Counted from the first letter of the stretch, positions 45,195 to 56,971 are shown. The stretch is 64,000 nt of DNA from Tamarix chinensis (GCA_030549775.1 CM060171.1:57842360-57906359); one strand, 5' to 3'. A program made the numbers and translations. Notes: a model not told the origin generated them from the sequence alone.

Positions 45195-45451
45195 TGATGT
45201 GTGTGGGAGGGTATAATTCTCAAATATATGGGATTAATACTTTTTGAGAAGCTCCTTATGTACGTTGTTGCTCCTTCCATGTATGCCATGCATGCCATGC
45301 ATATGCACATAGACACTTAGTTGCTTATTTGTTACGTTTCTAGCAACACATCCATCCATTGTCTTCAAATTTGCGGGAGACACTTTTCAAATGAATAATA
45401 ATTGGTTCCATAACTATGAAAGCCAATTCTTGAGTGTTTTTTCCAACATCA
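45195..45451 (-). repeat. 3' LTR, internally deleted (257 bp)
   Basis: Positions 45195-45250 match the first about 55 bases of the partner at 50970 (gtgtgggagggt), and 45257-45451 match 51785-51971. About 745 bp in between are missing. Confidence 0.82.
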
Positions 45452-45700
45452 TTCACCCCTTGTTGATTTAAATGTGCCAACAAATTTAAATCACCATAAT
45501 AAGGGCTAATATCTCCAACGTTGAATGTCCTTGATGCCCCACTATATGAATCTGACAAATCAAGCTCATTAGCACTCTCTCCAAACATTCAAAGTACTTT
45601 GAAAGGACCATACACCCTTAGCATAAGCTTGTGTTTCATTTGATTAGGAAATCTCTCCTCCTCAAGTGTAACCATACCAAATCTCTCATTTGAAATGCAT
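45340..45700 (-). pseudogene. C-terminal tail of the CRM-like element overlapping the LTR
   Basis: The frame 45588-45340 reads ANELDLSDSYSGASRTFNVG, then DISPYYGDLN, and after the polypurine tract and LTR start (45451) continues with TQELAFIVMEPIIIHL. The FNVGDISPYY box parallels FNVGDLSPYY at about 6140. The frame overlaps the LTR by more than 100 bases. Such overlap is known from the CRM branch, whose tail directs insertion. Upstream to about 45700 broken readings with LVWLHLR join it to integrase. Confidence 0.78.
45452..45463 (-). other. Polypurine tract of the CRM-like element
   Basis: The minus strand reads acaaggggtgaa directly before the LTR start tgatgttgg. It lies inside the coding frame, in line with the tail overlapping the LTR. 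Confidence 0.7.
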
Positions 45701-46704
45701 GTTGACTCTTATGCTTATTTGTTCTTGCCTTTTATACTTCATTTTCCTTCTTAATGTTGTGCTTGGTTTGTTGATGAAGTTTCTGAAAGAAATATACTCT
45801 CTCTTATGCATCATATTTCTTCACTTCCCCTCTTTTGAATTATAACATATCAATCGGTAGATATGGATTAATACCATATCTTATCTCGAACATATTAGTG
45901 TTTGTTGTAGTTAAAGGACTCTGATTGTAAGCAAACTCCGCATGTGCTAACTTAATATCCTAATCTTTAGCACTCTTAGTCACCAATCCCTTTAGCAAAG
46001 TACCCAAAGTTGTATTAGTAACCACGGTTTGACCATCTATTTGAGGGCGATATGATATAGTAAATAGAAGCTTCCTTCTTAGCATATGTTATAACATCTT
46101 CCAGAAATAACTTAGGAACTTAACATATCTATATGAAACTATACTTCTTGGAATCCCACGAAATCTCACGATCTCATTAAAATACAAATTTGTAATATGA
46201 GTAGCATCAACGACCTTGTTACATGGAATAAAATGAGCCATCTTGGAAAATTGGTCCACCACCACCATGATAGAATCTTTGCCACTTTTTCTCCTAGGCA
46301 ATCCCAAAATAAAATCCATACTAACTCCTTCCCATAGTTGAGTAGGCATGGGTAAAGGCACGTATAACCCTTTGTGGAAGAAACTCTTCCTTCTTTGACA
46401 TACCATGGTCTGCACTCCTTTTTGCATTCTTGGCCAATAAAAATTTTCTTGCAATAGCTCTAAAGTCTATTGAACTCCAAAGTATCCTACAATACCTCCT
46501 TCATGCATCTCTTTCTTTAGAAAATCTTGAATTGAGTTCTTTGGCACATACAATTTGTTTTGCTTAAATAAGAATCTATCTTGAAGAACATAAGCTCTAT
46601 AACTTCCTTGTTTCTTGAACTTTTCAAAGCAAAGAAAAATCATTATCCATGGCATATTGACTCTTCAAAATCTTGAACTCCAAAAGCTTTGCATCCATCT
46701 TGGT
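45701..46704 (-). pseudogene. Second copy of the integrase segment
   Basis: Starts near 46704 with KMDAKLLEFKILKSQYAMDN, continues [102 protein letters not shown] and TVVTNTTLGTLLKG. The order repeats that of 46705-47710. The core Asp-Arg-Asp box reads SYRYV here. It is followed by the linker and the C-terminal tail, so it occupies the normal integrase place. Zinc-binding cysteines are partly lost. Confidence 0.83.
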
Positions 46705-47710
46705 TGCACCTAAAATCTCGAACACTTCACTTGCCTTCTCAATGTTGTGCTTGATTTGTTGATGCAATTTTTGAAAGAACTCCACTCTCTCTTGTGCATC
46801 ATAACTCTTCACTTAACCCTTCTTCAATGACACCATATCAATCGGGACATGTGGATTAGTGCAATATACTATCTTGAATAGACTAGAGATTGTTGTAGTA
46901 GAAGGAATTCGATTGTAAGCAAACTCCGTATGTGCTAACTTGACACTTGAATCCTTATCACTCTTACTCACCAATCCCCTTAGCCAAGTACACGTATTTC
47001 TATTAGTAACTTTGGTTTGTCCATTCATTTGCGAATGATATGATGTGCTAAATAGAAGCTTCGTTCCTTGGATTTGCCACAAAGTCTTCCAAAAATAGGT
47101 TAGGAACTTCACATCTCTATCTGAAATAATACTTCTCAGAATTTCATGCAACCTCACGATCTCCTTGAAGTATAAATCCGCAACATGAGTAGGATCATCG
47201 GTCTTGTGACATAGAATAAAATGAGCCATCTTGGAAAATTAATCCACTAAAACCATAATATAATCCTTGCCTTGTTGTTTCCTAGGTAATCCCAAAATAA
47301 AATCCATACTAATACCTTCCCATAGTTGAGTAGGCACAGGTAAAGGTACATATAACCCTTTGTGGAAGAAACTCTTCCTTCTATGACAAGTAGCACACCT
47401 AGCAACCATAGCTCATCCTCCCCTTTGCATTCTCGACCAATAAAAATGTTGTTGCAGCAACTTCAAAGTCTTGTGAACTCCAAAGTATCCTACAATTCCT
47501 CCTTCATGAACCTCATTCATCAGCAAGCCTCAAATTGAAGTCTTTGGCACACATAATTTGTTGTGCTTGAAAAAGAACCCATCTTGAATAACATAAGTTC
47601 TAGAACTTCCTTGTTTCTTGAAATTTTCAATGATCATAGGAAAATCATTATCCATGGCATATTGACTTCAAAATCTCAAACCCGAAAAGCTTTGCATCCA
47701 TCATGGTAAG
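46705..47710 (-). pseudogene. First copy of the integrase segment
   Basis: Starts near 47710 with MMDAKLFGFEILKS, then FKKQGSSRTYVIQDGF, HEGGIVGYFGVHKTL, ARCATCHRRKSFFHKGLY (intact second zinc pair), DFILGLPRKQQGKD, and the frame 47229-46813 with FSKMAHFILCHK-type start, IISDRDVKFLTYFWKTLW, YHSQMNGQTKVTN and HTEFAYNRIPS. It ends FFQKLHQQIKHNIEKASEVF and runs directly into the second copy. Unlike the second copy it keeps the SDRD box. Integrase would insert the cDNA; stops at 47232-47240 and 47545 break it. Confidence 0.85.
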
Positions 47711-48290
47711 TACCATGGTTCTCCTTGATAATGCATCTGCCATGACATTTTCTTTTCCATCCATATGTCTTGTAGAGAACACAAATGTTTGCAAGAAGCT
47801 TACCCATTTAGCATGCCTTAGACTCACCTTCTTTTGACCATGCAATTACTTCAAACTCTCATGATCCAAATGAAGTACAAAAGGTTTGGGTCTCAAGTAA
47901 TGAATCCATGTCTCCAAACAATGCATAGTAGTATAAAGCTCTTTATCGTAGGTTGAATAGTTGAGTCCTACACCATTCAACTTCTCATTAAAGAAAGAAA
48001 TCAATTTTCTTTCTTGTGAAAGCAAACCCCTAGTGCCTACACCACTCACATAACACGTTACTTCAAATAATTTATCAAAACATGGTGAAGATAATATTAG
48101 TGCATTTGAGAGCTATGTCTTCAAATCTTCAAAAGCCTTTATCGCTTGATCATTCCAATAGAACTTTCCTTTCTTCATTAGTTGTGTGATAGGTGCTACA
48201 ATGGTAGAGAAATCTTTGATAAACCTCCTATAGAATGAGACCAACCCATTAAAACTTAGAAATTTTTGGACATTAGTAGGAATAGGCTAT
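47648..48290 (-). pseudogene. RNase H of the CRM-like element
   Basis: Frames 48049-47846 and 47845-47648 read [32 protein letters not shown], then HAKWVSFLQTFVFSTRHMDG, KENVMADALSRR. This is the gypsy RNase H with YDKE, DHESL and ADALSR boxes. A single stop at about 47847 splits it. The end (TMMDAKLFGFEILKS) is the left border of the duplicated segment. Confidence 0.85.
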
Positions 48291-49063
48291 ATTTGTATAG
48301 CTTCCACCTTTAATGAATCAACTAAAATGCCATCTCCACTCATAATATAACCAATAAAAATCACACTCTTCATCATGAATTCACACTTCTCCATCTTAAT
48401 ATAGAGCTTCACCTCTCTAAGTTTATCAAACATCCTCTTCAAGTGTTTTATGTTCTCGAACTCACTCTTGCTATATACTAAGATATCATTGAGGTAAGAA
48501 ACAACAAAGACTTTAAGAAATGGTCTAAGTACCTCTTTCATCAAGCTCATAAAGGAACTTAGCGCATTACATAGCCCAAATGGCATCACCAAACACTCAT
48601 ATAACCTTTACTTAGTCTTGGAAATTGTCTTCCACTCATCCCCTTCCTGTATCCTCATTTGATGATAATCACTTCTAAGATCAATATTCAAGAACACCTT
48701 TGCACCATGCAACTCATCGAACCTACCATCAAACATTGGTATCAAAAATCTATACTTGATTGTTATGTTGTTGATCGCTCTCAAATCAATACCCATCCTT
48801 CATGTACCATCCTTCTATGGCACTAAAAAATCTAGAACTCCATATGGAAACATACTCTCCCAAATATAATTGTGGTCTAACAACTCTTGCACTTGTTTAC
48901 TTAACTCCTTAGCCTCCTTTGGATTGCATCTATTAGATAATGGAACTCCTTGTATAAGATCAATAGATTGCTTAATAACTCTCAAAGGAGGTAGCCGACT
49001 TGGAAAATCTTTCGAAAACACATTAGCATACTCTTTCAATACGTGTTGCAATTTCAGATCCAT
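48287..49063 (-). pseudogene. Reverse transcriptase of the CRM-like element
   Basis: Frames 49063-48815, 48796-48608 and 48592-48287 read EYANVFSKDFPSRLPP, IDLRAINNITIKYRFLIP, KVFLNIDLRSDYHQMRI, GDEWKT, MPFGLCNALSSFMSLM and VSYLNDILVYSKSEFE. The active site is YLND in place of YxDD, so one catalytic aspartate is lost. The domain is otherwise complete in order, unlike the copy at 7.8-8.4 kb, where this part is deleted. Two stops separate the frames. Confidence 0.88.
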
Positions 49064-49269
49064 ATTAGCATTCTCCCCTCACTGGACCTCTTTTACTACT
49101 AAGGCATAGCATATCTTCTCATCTCTGATGGATTCATTCATCTCACACTCCTTAAGGATCAACATATCCATGCCACTCCTCTTTTTACCTTTCCTACATC
49201 GACATTCTCCTTGTTTTTATTCATAAAACCGAATCCTCCCCATTTAGATTAGGTTTGAGCCTAAACTTC

Positions 49270-49840
49270 TTTGGACCATATCATACCACTACTCATTAAG
49301 GACCCCTTCATGCATAACCTTCTTATCAAATTGCCACAGCCTCCCCAATAAAATGTGACAAGAATCCATTGGAAGAATATCATATAAAACATCATCAAAA
49401 TAATTTCCACACATAAAAGAGATAAGAGTTTGCTTGGTTACCCTTATGCCTTTATCTTTGTTGAGTCACCGGAGTGAATATGGTCTTAGATGAAACTTGG
49501 TCTCAAAATAAAGCTTGTTCACCATCTTATTGCTATCAGTATTAGTGCATGAGCCACTATCAATGATGAATTTACACACTTTATCATCAATTCTACATTT
49601 GGCCTTGAAAAACTTCTTTCGTTGAGTAAGTAAAGGTTGTTGTTGTACTTGGAGCACCCTTTGTAACATGTAGCAATCCACATAGCCTTCTTCCATAGCA
49701 TCATTCAGACTATCACTATCCTCTTCTAGGTCTTCATCAAGGTCTTCATTCTCTTCACAAGCCTCCATATTTTCTATCTCCTTAAAAGTAAACACCCTTT
49801 GGATTGGACAATCCCAAGCAAAGTGGCCATAACCTCTACA
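49270..49840 (-). pseudogene. Protease region of the CRM-like element
   Basis: The frame 49795-49466 begins with an acidic stretch (CEENEDLDEDLEEDSDSL) and continues FKAKCRIDDKVCKFIIDSGS then CTNTDSNKMV, with the Asp-Ser-Gly active-site triplet. Further on, a broken reading near 49330-49360 fits the MDSCHILLGRLWQFD box. It separates gag from RT in the polyprotein. Confidence 0.8.
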
Positions 49841-50830
49841 CTTAAAGCATTAATTGTTCACCTTATCAACCACTTGATCTATGCCCTTTTCTTCACAAGT
49901 GAACTTCTTAGCATGATCTTGGTTAATGGCTTGAGAAATTGGTGGCTTTAACACACACTTGAAAATAAAACCATATGGAGCATTGGTTAACTTTATTGGT
50001 GGCTTTGTCCTCTTCAATTGTTTCTCAAACTTGATGGCTAACTTCGCTAGGTCTTCAAACACTTCATAAGGATGCACCTCTACCATCTCCCGAAGATTCA
50101 TATTTCAACCCTCGATGAATTGTGCATACCTTTTTCCTTCTCTTTCTTGGACATCACATATAAGAGCTAGCCTTTTGAAGTCTTGAATGTATTCTTCAAC
50201 TCTAAGTAGCCCTTACCTCAACGTAGTCATTTTTATAAAACTTTCTTGCTCGTATTCTCAAGGCAAAAACTTCTTCTTCAAATGTTTCTTTAATTTTTTT
50301 TATGACCTAATCTTTGATTTTCCTTCTCCCTCCCATCTCCTTTTTAAATTATCGTACCACACTCTAGCAAACTTTTTAAACTTTAATCTCACTATTTGGT
50401 ACCATTTCTAGTCATCAATTTCCTTATACTCAAAAAATGACTAAACGATTTGCAACCATTCAAGAAAACATTCTTGGTTTTGATTACCTTCAAAGTCGGG
50501 AAGATTAAGGCGGATTCCTTTTTCCACATCATCATAAGTTTTCCTCGAAGTGTCAGGTGCCCTTATGTAATTTTCCATGCTCTCTTCTTCTTTTCCACCC
50601 GGTTTTGTGCTCTTCTCACATGCCCTTCCTCTACTTGTTCCCTTCATTTTTGTGGGTGCACATCAAACTCATGGGCTTGGAATGCTTCTATTATTCCCAC
50701 ATATAATTTGACTTCCTTGATTTCATCCATCAAGGTCTTGAGAAAATCTCTCAAGTCTTCTCTTTGGTTTTCCATCCTTCTCCTTATCAACAGAGCACAA
50801 CACTCCCTAAACACAACCTTAATCACATAA
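49800..50830 (-). pseudogene. Gag of the CRM-like element
   Basis: Frames 50826-50644, 50647-50441 and 50101-49850 give MENQREDLRDFLKTLMDEIK, RLNLPDFEGNQNQECFLEWL and EVFEDLAKLAIKFEKQL. A complete CCHC knuckle CFKCRGYGHFAWDC lies at about 49815-49858. The domain order equals that of the gag at 9052-9969 (LDLPEFFGDL in both). Frame breaks near 50640, 50430 and 50100 prevent expression. Confidence 0.83.
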
Positions 50831-50952
50831 AATCTTGTTGTTTTTTTTTCTTATGAATTCTTGGATATTTTTGAATATGGAACCCTTTCTTGATTAATCT
50901 TGAAGAATGTTGAAATAAAGATTGAACCTTGATTGTAACCCCACCAACCTAT

Positions 50953-50966
50953 GATTTTGATACCAA
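50953..50966 (-). other. Primer-binding site of the CRM-like element
   Basis: The minus strand reads tggtatcaaaatca just inside the LTR start (50970), four bases from the end of the LTR. The first ten bases fit the initiator methionine tRNA complement. Confidence 0.75.
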
Positions 50967-50969
50967 AAT

Positions 50970-51971
50970 TGATGCGTGTGGGAGGGTGTAGTTCTCAACT
51001 TTGTGTGAATATGGTTCAATTATGATATTCTTGAGTAGAAGATGATTTAATGGTGATAAATTAGTTTTTAAAGTGCTTGAATGGAATGGAAAATTGATGG
51101 TGATGATTCAAATAAGAAAGGTAGGGTTCATTGATGATGGTTTAACAATGATAATTCGAATGGAATATACTAATTAGCATATGCATTCGATGATGGAATG
51201 ATGGTGAAGTTTGTTTTTGAAATTTATGGTTTGGATGAATGTTAGAGTCATGGTTTAGGTTTAGGGTTAGGATTTGGTTCGAAAGGAATGAATAAGGTTG
51301 CATTTGGTTGGTATGGAAGATTAGGGTTTTGAATGGAAGGTTAAGGGCTTTAGTTGTGTATATCGAATTAGGGCTTTGATTCAATGCAAATTAGAGTTTG
51401 ATTTTGATGGTAATTATGGCAGGAAAATATGGATTAAGAATGGTATAAAATGTATGGATTAATCTCTAATTCACACAGATGAAGAGATTAAAACATTCAA
51501 GCCAAACTGTTCACAAATATTCGATTTGTTTGAGTTTGTACTCACATAGAATTCACTTGTTTTCAACTTCAATGTTGAGCTTCAACTTCAATTCAATTAT
51601 TCATATCCATACTCAACATTCATATTATCTTTTAACCTTTCTAGCAATACATAAAAGAATAATTCAAAAGATTCCAAGCTGAAAGATATTATGCTACCTT
51701 TATGCTAACTTTATTATCCAACTCTACTACTAAATTAATAAATTAGCTAAATTACTAATGATGCTCAAAAATCCTACCAATAAACTCCGTATGCATGTTG
51801 TCACTCCCTCCTTGCATGGAAATACACATAGAAACTTAGTTGCTTGTTTGTTACATTTTGAGCAACGCCACTATCCGCTGGTCTTCAAATTTGTGATAGA
51901 TACTTTCAAAATGAGGAATAATTGGTTCCATAATTATGAATGCCAATTCTTGAGTGTTTTCTCCTACATAA
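50970..51971 (-). repeat. 5' LTR (1002 bp) of the CRM-like element
   Basis: Plus strand starts tgatgcgtgtgggagg next to the PBS; right end ctcctacataa corresponds to tgatgtaggag with a changed base. The right end repeats the coding tail (minus strand NTQELAFIIMEPIIPHFES), as expected if the LTR start lies in the coding frame. Confidence 0.82.
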
Positions 51972-53459
51972 ATTATAATTGCCTTGCCATAATTTTTATT
52001 TTCAAATTATATTACATTCAACCTTGTTTAACCCCAGCCTCTAATGTCCTTTCAAAACTTGAGAATTAGAGAGGTTTGATTTAGATTTGAAAAGTGTAAA
52101 ATTATAACTCTTATTATTTTTTTAAGATTTAGAAATGATTAGTTTAGAAGATTTATGCAAACATCATCAATTTTATTAAAGTCCAAAAACTTTTGCATAT
52201 ACTGATAAAAGGATGGGAGAAATCAAAACTACTCATAAGAGTTTTTAGGTGTAAAAATTTCTCTAACAATCGATATTTAATGTGAAAAAGGTCTCATTAA
52301 TCTTCATACTACTAGAATAATTTCACAAACTAGTTGATTGGTTTTTTTAATTGGTTGATGTGTTGAAGTCAAAGGTAAAATACATTTTTCTAGAAAATAA
52401 ACATGTCAATTAGTTCAATAAACTTGTTGATCAATTTAACAAAATAGATGATATATTAATGTTGAGGCTAAAGAAAATTATTATATGAAGAAACCAGTTG
52501 TTTGTGTTTCAAACTAGTCACTTTGTTGGTGAACTAATTAATCGTTTTTGTGAACCAATTGATTGGTGAAATAATTTCCAACACTATGCACTCTAACAAA
52601 GAAGATAATAACTTGAGCTATAAAGCTCTAAATTATGTATAATTTTTTTTTACTATGATCTTACCATGTTAAGCTTTACAAAGAGATACTATTCACTCAA
52701 AAATAATGTATATACAAATTAGGGTGAAATTTTCAAGTCAACTCAAATGTGAAAGGACTTAAGATAAAATTAGTTTTAAATATTCCTTTCCATAGACACG
52801 TGAAAATGTTTTTCATGCAAGAAATTACTTTGACACATATTCAAATAGTTTTTAAATAGCATTAGAAACACTAAATCATCAGAAACTTTATGTTCTCAAT
52901 ACAAAAATCATATATACATAAAACCCAAGCCTCTCATATACAATTTGAAGCTTGAGTATTGATTCCTTAAGAACACATGCTTATCCCTTCATGATCTATA
53001 TATTCCAAATATGTAGTTGAACTTAACACATGAAGTAAACAAGTAAGAGAATAAAAACTATTTGTTATAATCAAAATAAGTTTGAGTGGCGTAAAAGGTT
53101 AGAAAAAGAGAAGACTTAAAAATATTAAGGATAATACAAATCGAATTAAAAAAAAAAGCACACACACACACACACAATTTTCTAAATGAAAAGATTGAAA
53201 CCAACTTATTCTAAATATGTTTTGTGGAGGCAAAACATGAAATGGAGATGAAGCCACATAGCACCCCCATTTTTAGCTTTTAATAAGTTCTTATAAATTT
53301 TTATATAATGTTGCAAAAAGAAAACACAATAGCTACCCAACCTTACAACCTTAAGATATATAAAGTACATTGGTCATATTAGCACGCTAATGGAAGGATA
53401 ATACCCTCTAACCTAGGTCACCTAATCATTAAGTATCGATACCTCTTATAATTTCAGCT
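51972..53459. other. 1.5 kb without a recognisable gene
   Basis: AT-rich, no long open frame, no family signature on either strand. Repeated short words of the type ttgattggtt at 52330-52570. A (CA)n microsatellite lies at 53159-53176. Confidence 0.6.
53159..53176. repeat. (CA)n microsatellite
   Basis: Nine uninterrupted CA units following an A-rich run. Confidence 0.85.
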
Positions 53460-53465
53460 CCTGGC

Positions 53466-53760
53466 CACAATTTTAGCTCGTGGATCAGTCACTTAGGGTA
53501 ACATGCCCTACCACTATTTTATGTTGGTGGATCGGTTTGACCCCCTATTGCACGGTGTTCCACTGTAAGTACTTAGTGTCTTCCCATATCTTGGCAAACT
53601 ATAGGGTTTGGTTTATTGAGCTCGGGATCCCCCACTATTATAGCCGGTAGATCGGTAGCTTAGGGTAACACACCCTACCACGATTATATGTTGGTGGATC
53701 GGTCTCTAGGATACCTCGGTATCTGGCCACTATTATGTCGGTGGATTGGTCTGAGCCCAA
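53466..53760 (-). repeat. CCAC...GTGG repeat cluster of the 3' LTR
   Basis: Five units with cores such as ccactattatagccggtag and ccactattatgtcggtgg, each followed by atcggtc or atcagtc. They repeat in the 5' LTR at about 62560-62850. Confidence 0.78.
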
Positions 53761-54949
53761 CTGAATACTCTTCCACTTTACATGATTAATGTTTTAGGTA
53801 TCTTATTCAGAAATTTTAACCCTAAACATGCATGGCTAACTTCCTTTATACATATTCTCCCCAAAGGAACCTATTTCACTCATAGGCTCATCAACCTCCT
53901 AACTTAGCCCATTATCCATTCCCCTTTACCAGACTTATGTTAGAGTCCATTTCCCCAGGTTGTGGCCCAAGCCCACTACTTTTTCACCACCTACCCATTC
54001 ACTTACTACTACACTTTACTTCATCATACAAACAGGCACATACACCCCACAAAGCCATACCAAACCCTATCCACCACACCAAACCCTATATCAGTCTACC
54101 ATATGCCCTTATACTATCCCACGTACTATTTTTCATTCAACACATTCAAATGCCCAAATAACACTTCCATCACATTCCTCATTCCTCAAAATAACTATTC
54201 ATATGTAAAGTTTACTCCCATCCAACGTTATTAGCCCCCATGCAACCCTTCGCACTATTTCATGCAAACCCTACTCTCCTATATAAAACCCTAGATTCCC
54301 ATGCAAACCCTAGATTCTCCCATGCATGGTCATATATCACATGGATAAACCCTAAATTATTATACTCCATACCATCATATTACACAACCTTACATGCATG
54401 TCTTATGGGCCGCACCGTATCACAATAAAAACACAACTTTACATACTTTACACATGCCATAAAATATTGTAGAGACATACCTCAACTCCACGTCATACTG
54501 CATATATAATATTTATAAAAGTACACAAAATACATCATATTTTATATCACATGGCATGCAAGGCATGTAAAACACATTACACACAAATGGCCTTAGTTAC
54601 ACATTTACCTAAAACGCCATCGGTCATAGTGCATGCTCCGATGCCTCTTTAGGGCTTTGACTGGCCTCACCTATATGAGGGAAAAATTAGAATTAAGTTC
54701 CCTCCTACCAAAAACACTATTATTTACTAACTTATTCTAAGACTAGGGTTTAAATAAAATAATACTATACTGATAATAACTATAATAAATAATACTAAAA
54801 ATACTAGTGAGAATATTAATATGATTCAAAACGGATGGTGAGATAAGGGCTTCAACCCTTCACCAAAATAATGCTAATACTATCATTAGGGCATTATTAA
54901 TAAAAATAATAGTAATAACAGTAATGAAATAATAATCGGAATTGCCAAA

Positions 54950-55219
54950 TAATAATAATAATGATAATAATAAAATGACTTAAATCGAAAGTAATATAAG
55001 GTAGGGTTTTCGAGCCTACTTCAAAGTAGTGAATGTACCATTAGTAATAATAATAATAATAATATTAACACATATTACTTATAACGATAATAATAATACT
55101 AATAATAGTAGTAATAATAATATTAATAATAAAAATAGTAGTAATCACACTATTGAAATAAAATAGGGCTTCGACCCTCTAAATAAATAATAGTAATAGT
55201 ACGAATAATAATAATACTA

Positions 55220-55256
<37 letters not shown>

Positions 55257-55383
55257 TAATAATAGTAATAATAATAAAAAACCCGTAATAATATTAATAA
55301 TATTAATAATATGAATCTAATAATCTAAATAATTCAAATAGGGTCTCGACCCTGATAAGGAAAAATAATAGTAATATCGAACC

Positions 55384-55434
<51 letters not shown>

Positions 55435-55440
55435 TGATGA
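54950..55440. repeat. Cluster of AAT/TAA trinucleotide arrays inside the LTR
   Basis: Several arrays of AAT-type units (around 55041-55065, 55205-55280, 55385-55432) separated by short unique pieces with aatagggtttcgaccct-like phrases repeated at about 54840, 55010, 55165 and 55340. This is a higher-order repeat of array plus phrase. Confidence 0.78.
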
Positions 55441-56971
55441 TAATCAAATATAGGGTTAAAAATTGAAATAAAATAGAATAAACTTAAATGTATTGGAGAG
55501 AAGGGTTGAGAGGGTTTAGGGTTCCATCTTAGGCTGGTGGAGATCGATGGTGCACTATGGTGACGGCGGTGGCCAGAGAAGAGGAAAGAAATGGAAAGAG
55601 TTGAGATTTGAGAAGAAGAGACAAAGAATAAGGGTGGAGGTTGAGGTGTTGGTGGTAGTCTAGACTGAGGGGACTAAGTTGAAGGTGGTGGTGCAGAAAA
55701 TGGCGACGGTGCACGACGGCAGAGGTAGTGGCCAAAATGAAGAGAAGAAGAAAAAGAGAGGAGGAGGAGGAAGGGAAAAAGAAAGATAGGGGAAGGTAGA
55801 GGAAAGTTGGTAGCTATTTTTGGGTGAACGGCGACAAGTGTAAAAATTTGGCTGGTTGGGTAGGAAAATTTGCACATTTGTGGTGGCTCGTATGGGAAGA
55901 ATCAAGGGAGATGGGTGGTTCAGTTAGTTATAGGGCAGTGCATGGATGCCTTAGGTAGGTATAATAGGCGACGTAGTTGGCTGACAATGGCAGAAAGGGT
56001 GTCTGAAGTTGCAATGGCGCGTAGGGTAAATTCTTAGGGTTTTGGGAAAAAGTTTCAAGATCAATGAATAGGGGGTATTTATAGATTTTGGAGGATAAGG
56101 TAGGGTTCTAAGGGTCGGTAGGAAGATAATGCAGTTAGGGTTTAGGTAACCGGAAGCGCCAATATGTCATTACAAAATTTGAGTCGTGGTTGACTAGTCG
56201 GGCAAGAAAAGGAGGGTTTTGCATGGAATGAAAGGAAAGTGGGTTAGATCAGGTTGAACTACGATTCAATGGGAAGTGAAAGAGAGAAGAAACGGTCGGT
56301 TAAGTCAAGCGTAGCCGGCGGTGCCATATTCGGAGGCGATGGAGTTGTAGGTCGACGATGGAGGAGGAAAGAAGGAGAAGATGGTAGACCGGCCGACAGT
56401 GGAAAAAGACCGAAAAGAAAAGAGAAGGGAGAACTGGGCCGGTTGACAATTTTAAATGGAACACGACATTCCAAGGGAAAAGAGGAAGCAGGAGTGTCGT
56501 TTTGCTCTTGGGCTGCACTGAAGGAACAGGGCGACGGGAATAGGCCGTGACAGGCCCAAATGAAAGAAAAAGGAGAGAAAACGAAAGAAAAGAAAGAAAA
56601 GAAAGAAAAGAAAGAAAAAGAAAAGAAAAAGGAAGAAAGAAAAAGAAAGAGGAAAAGGGAAAAAGAAAAATAGGTAGATTGGGGTCAATTAAATTAATTA
56701 GAATATTTTGGTATTTAAAATAAAAATATTTTAAAGAAAAAATATTTAATTTCCTTTTTAGGCTAATATAAGATTTTTAAAATATTTTTCCTAAATTCAT
56801 TTTTAATTAGAAAAATAGCCAAATTTTCCCTTATAAAAATATTTTTAAAATTCCTCTTAATTTACCCTAATAATTTCTTCCTATTCCAATAAAAATATTT
56901 AATTAAATTAATTGCTAAATAAATTCTTATTTAACTACACTTCTTAAAATAAATATTTTTGGGGCATTTCA

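Larger units (their letters stand above)
45195..51971 (-). mobile_element. Antisense CRM-like gypsy element with duplicated integrase region
   Basis: Right to left: 5' LTR 51971-50970 (1002 bp), PBS, leader, gag, protease, RT, RNase H, integrase twice, C-terminal tail, polypurine tract, 3' LTR 45451-45195 (257 bp). LTR ends are tgatgt...acatca type, and the coding tail runs into the 3' LTR, as in the copy at 5.6-11.1 kb. The flanks agttg and ttata do not match, so no target duplication is visible. Stops occur throughout. Confidence 0.84.
53460..56971 (-). repeat. 3' LTR, left end truncated
   Basis: Its right end (minus-strand start tgaaatgcccc at 56971) follows the polypurine tract. The left part matches 62555-64000 of the 5' LTR closely (for example around 53497-53530 and 54010-54420). 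The piece corresponding to 61818-62555 is missing, so the break is at about 53460. It contains AAT-rich arrays at 54950-55440 and a purine-rich block at 55530-56680. Confidence 0.82.

Noticed and set aside
53937..54234. Open frame starting MLESISPGCGPSPLLFHHLP, similar to one at 63030-63290
   Set aside because: Similarity is explained by both lying in the two LTRs of one element, antisense to it; frames diverge after about 35 codons.
54235..54360. Repeated aaaccctag words, telomere-like
   Set aside because: Irregular spacing with different intervening bases (catgcaaaccctagattc); no run of the plant telomere heptamer.
56254..56550. 98-codon plus-strand frame in purine-rich block
   Set aside because: Composition-driven frame in the 3' LTR, antisense to the element; Lys/Glu/Gly-rich without domain.
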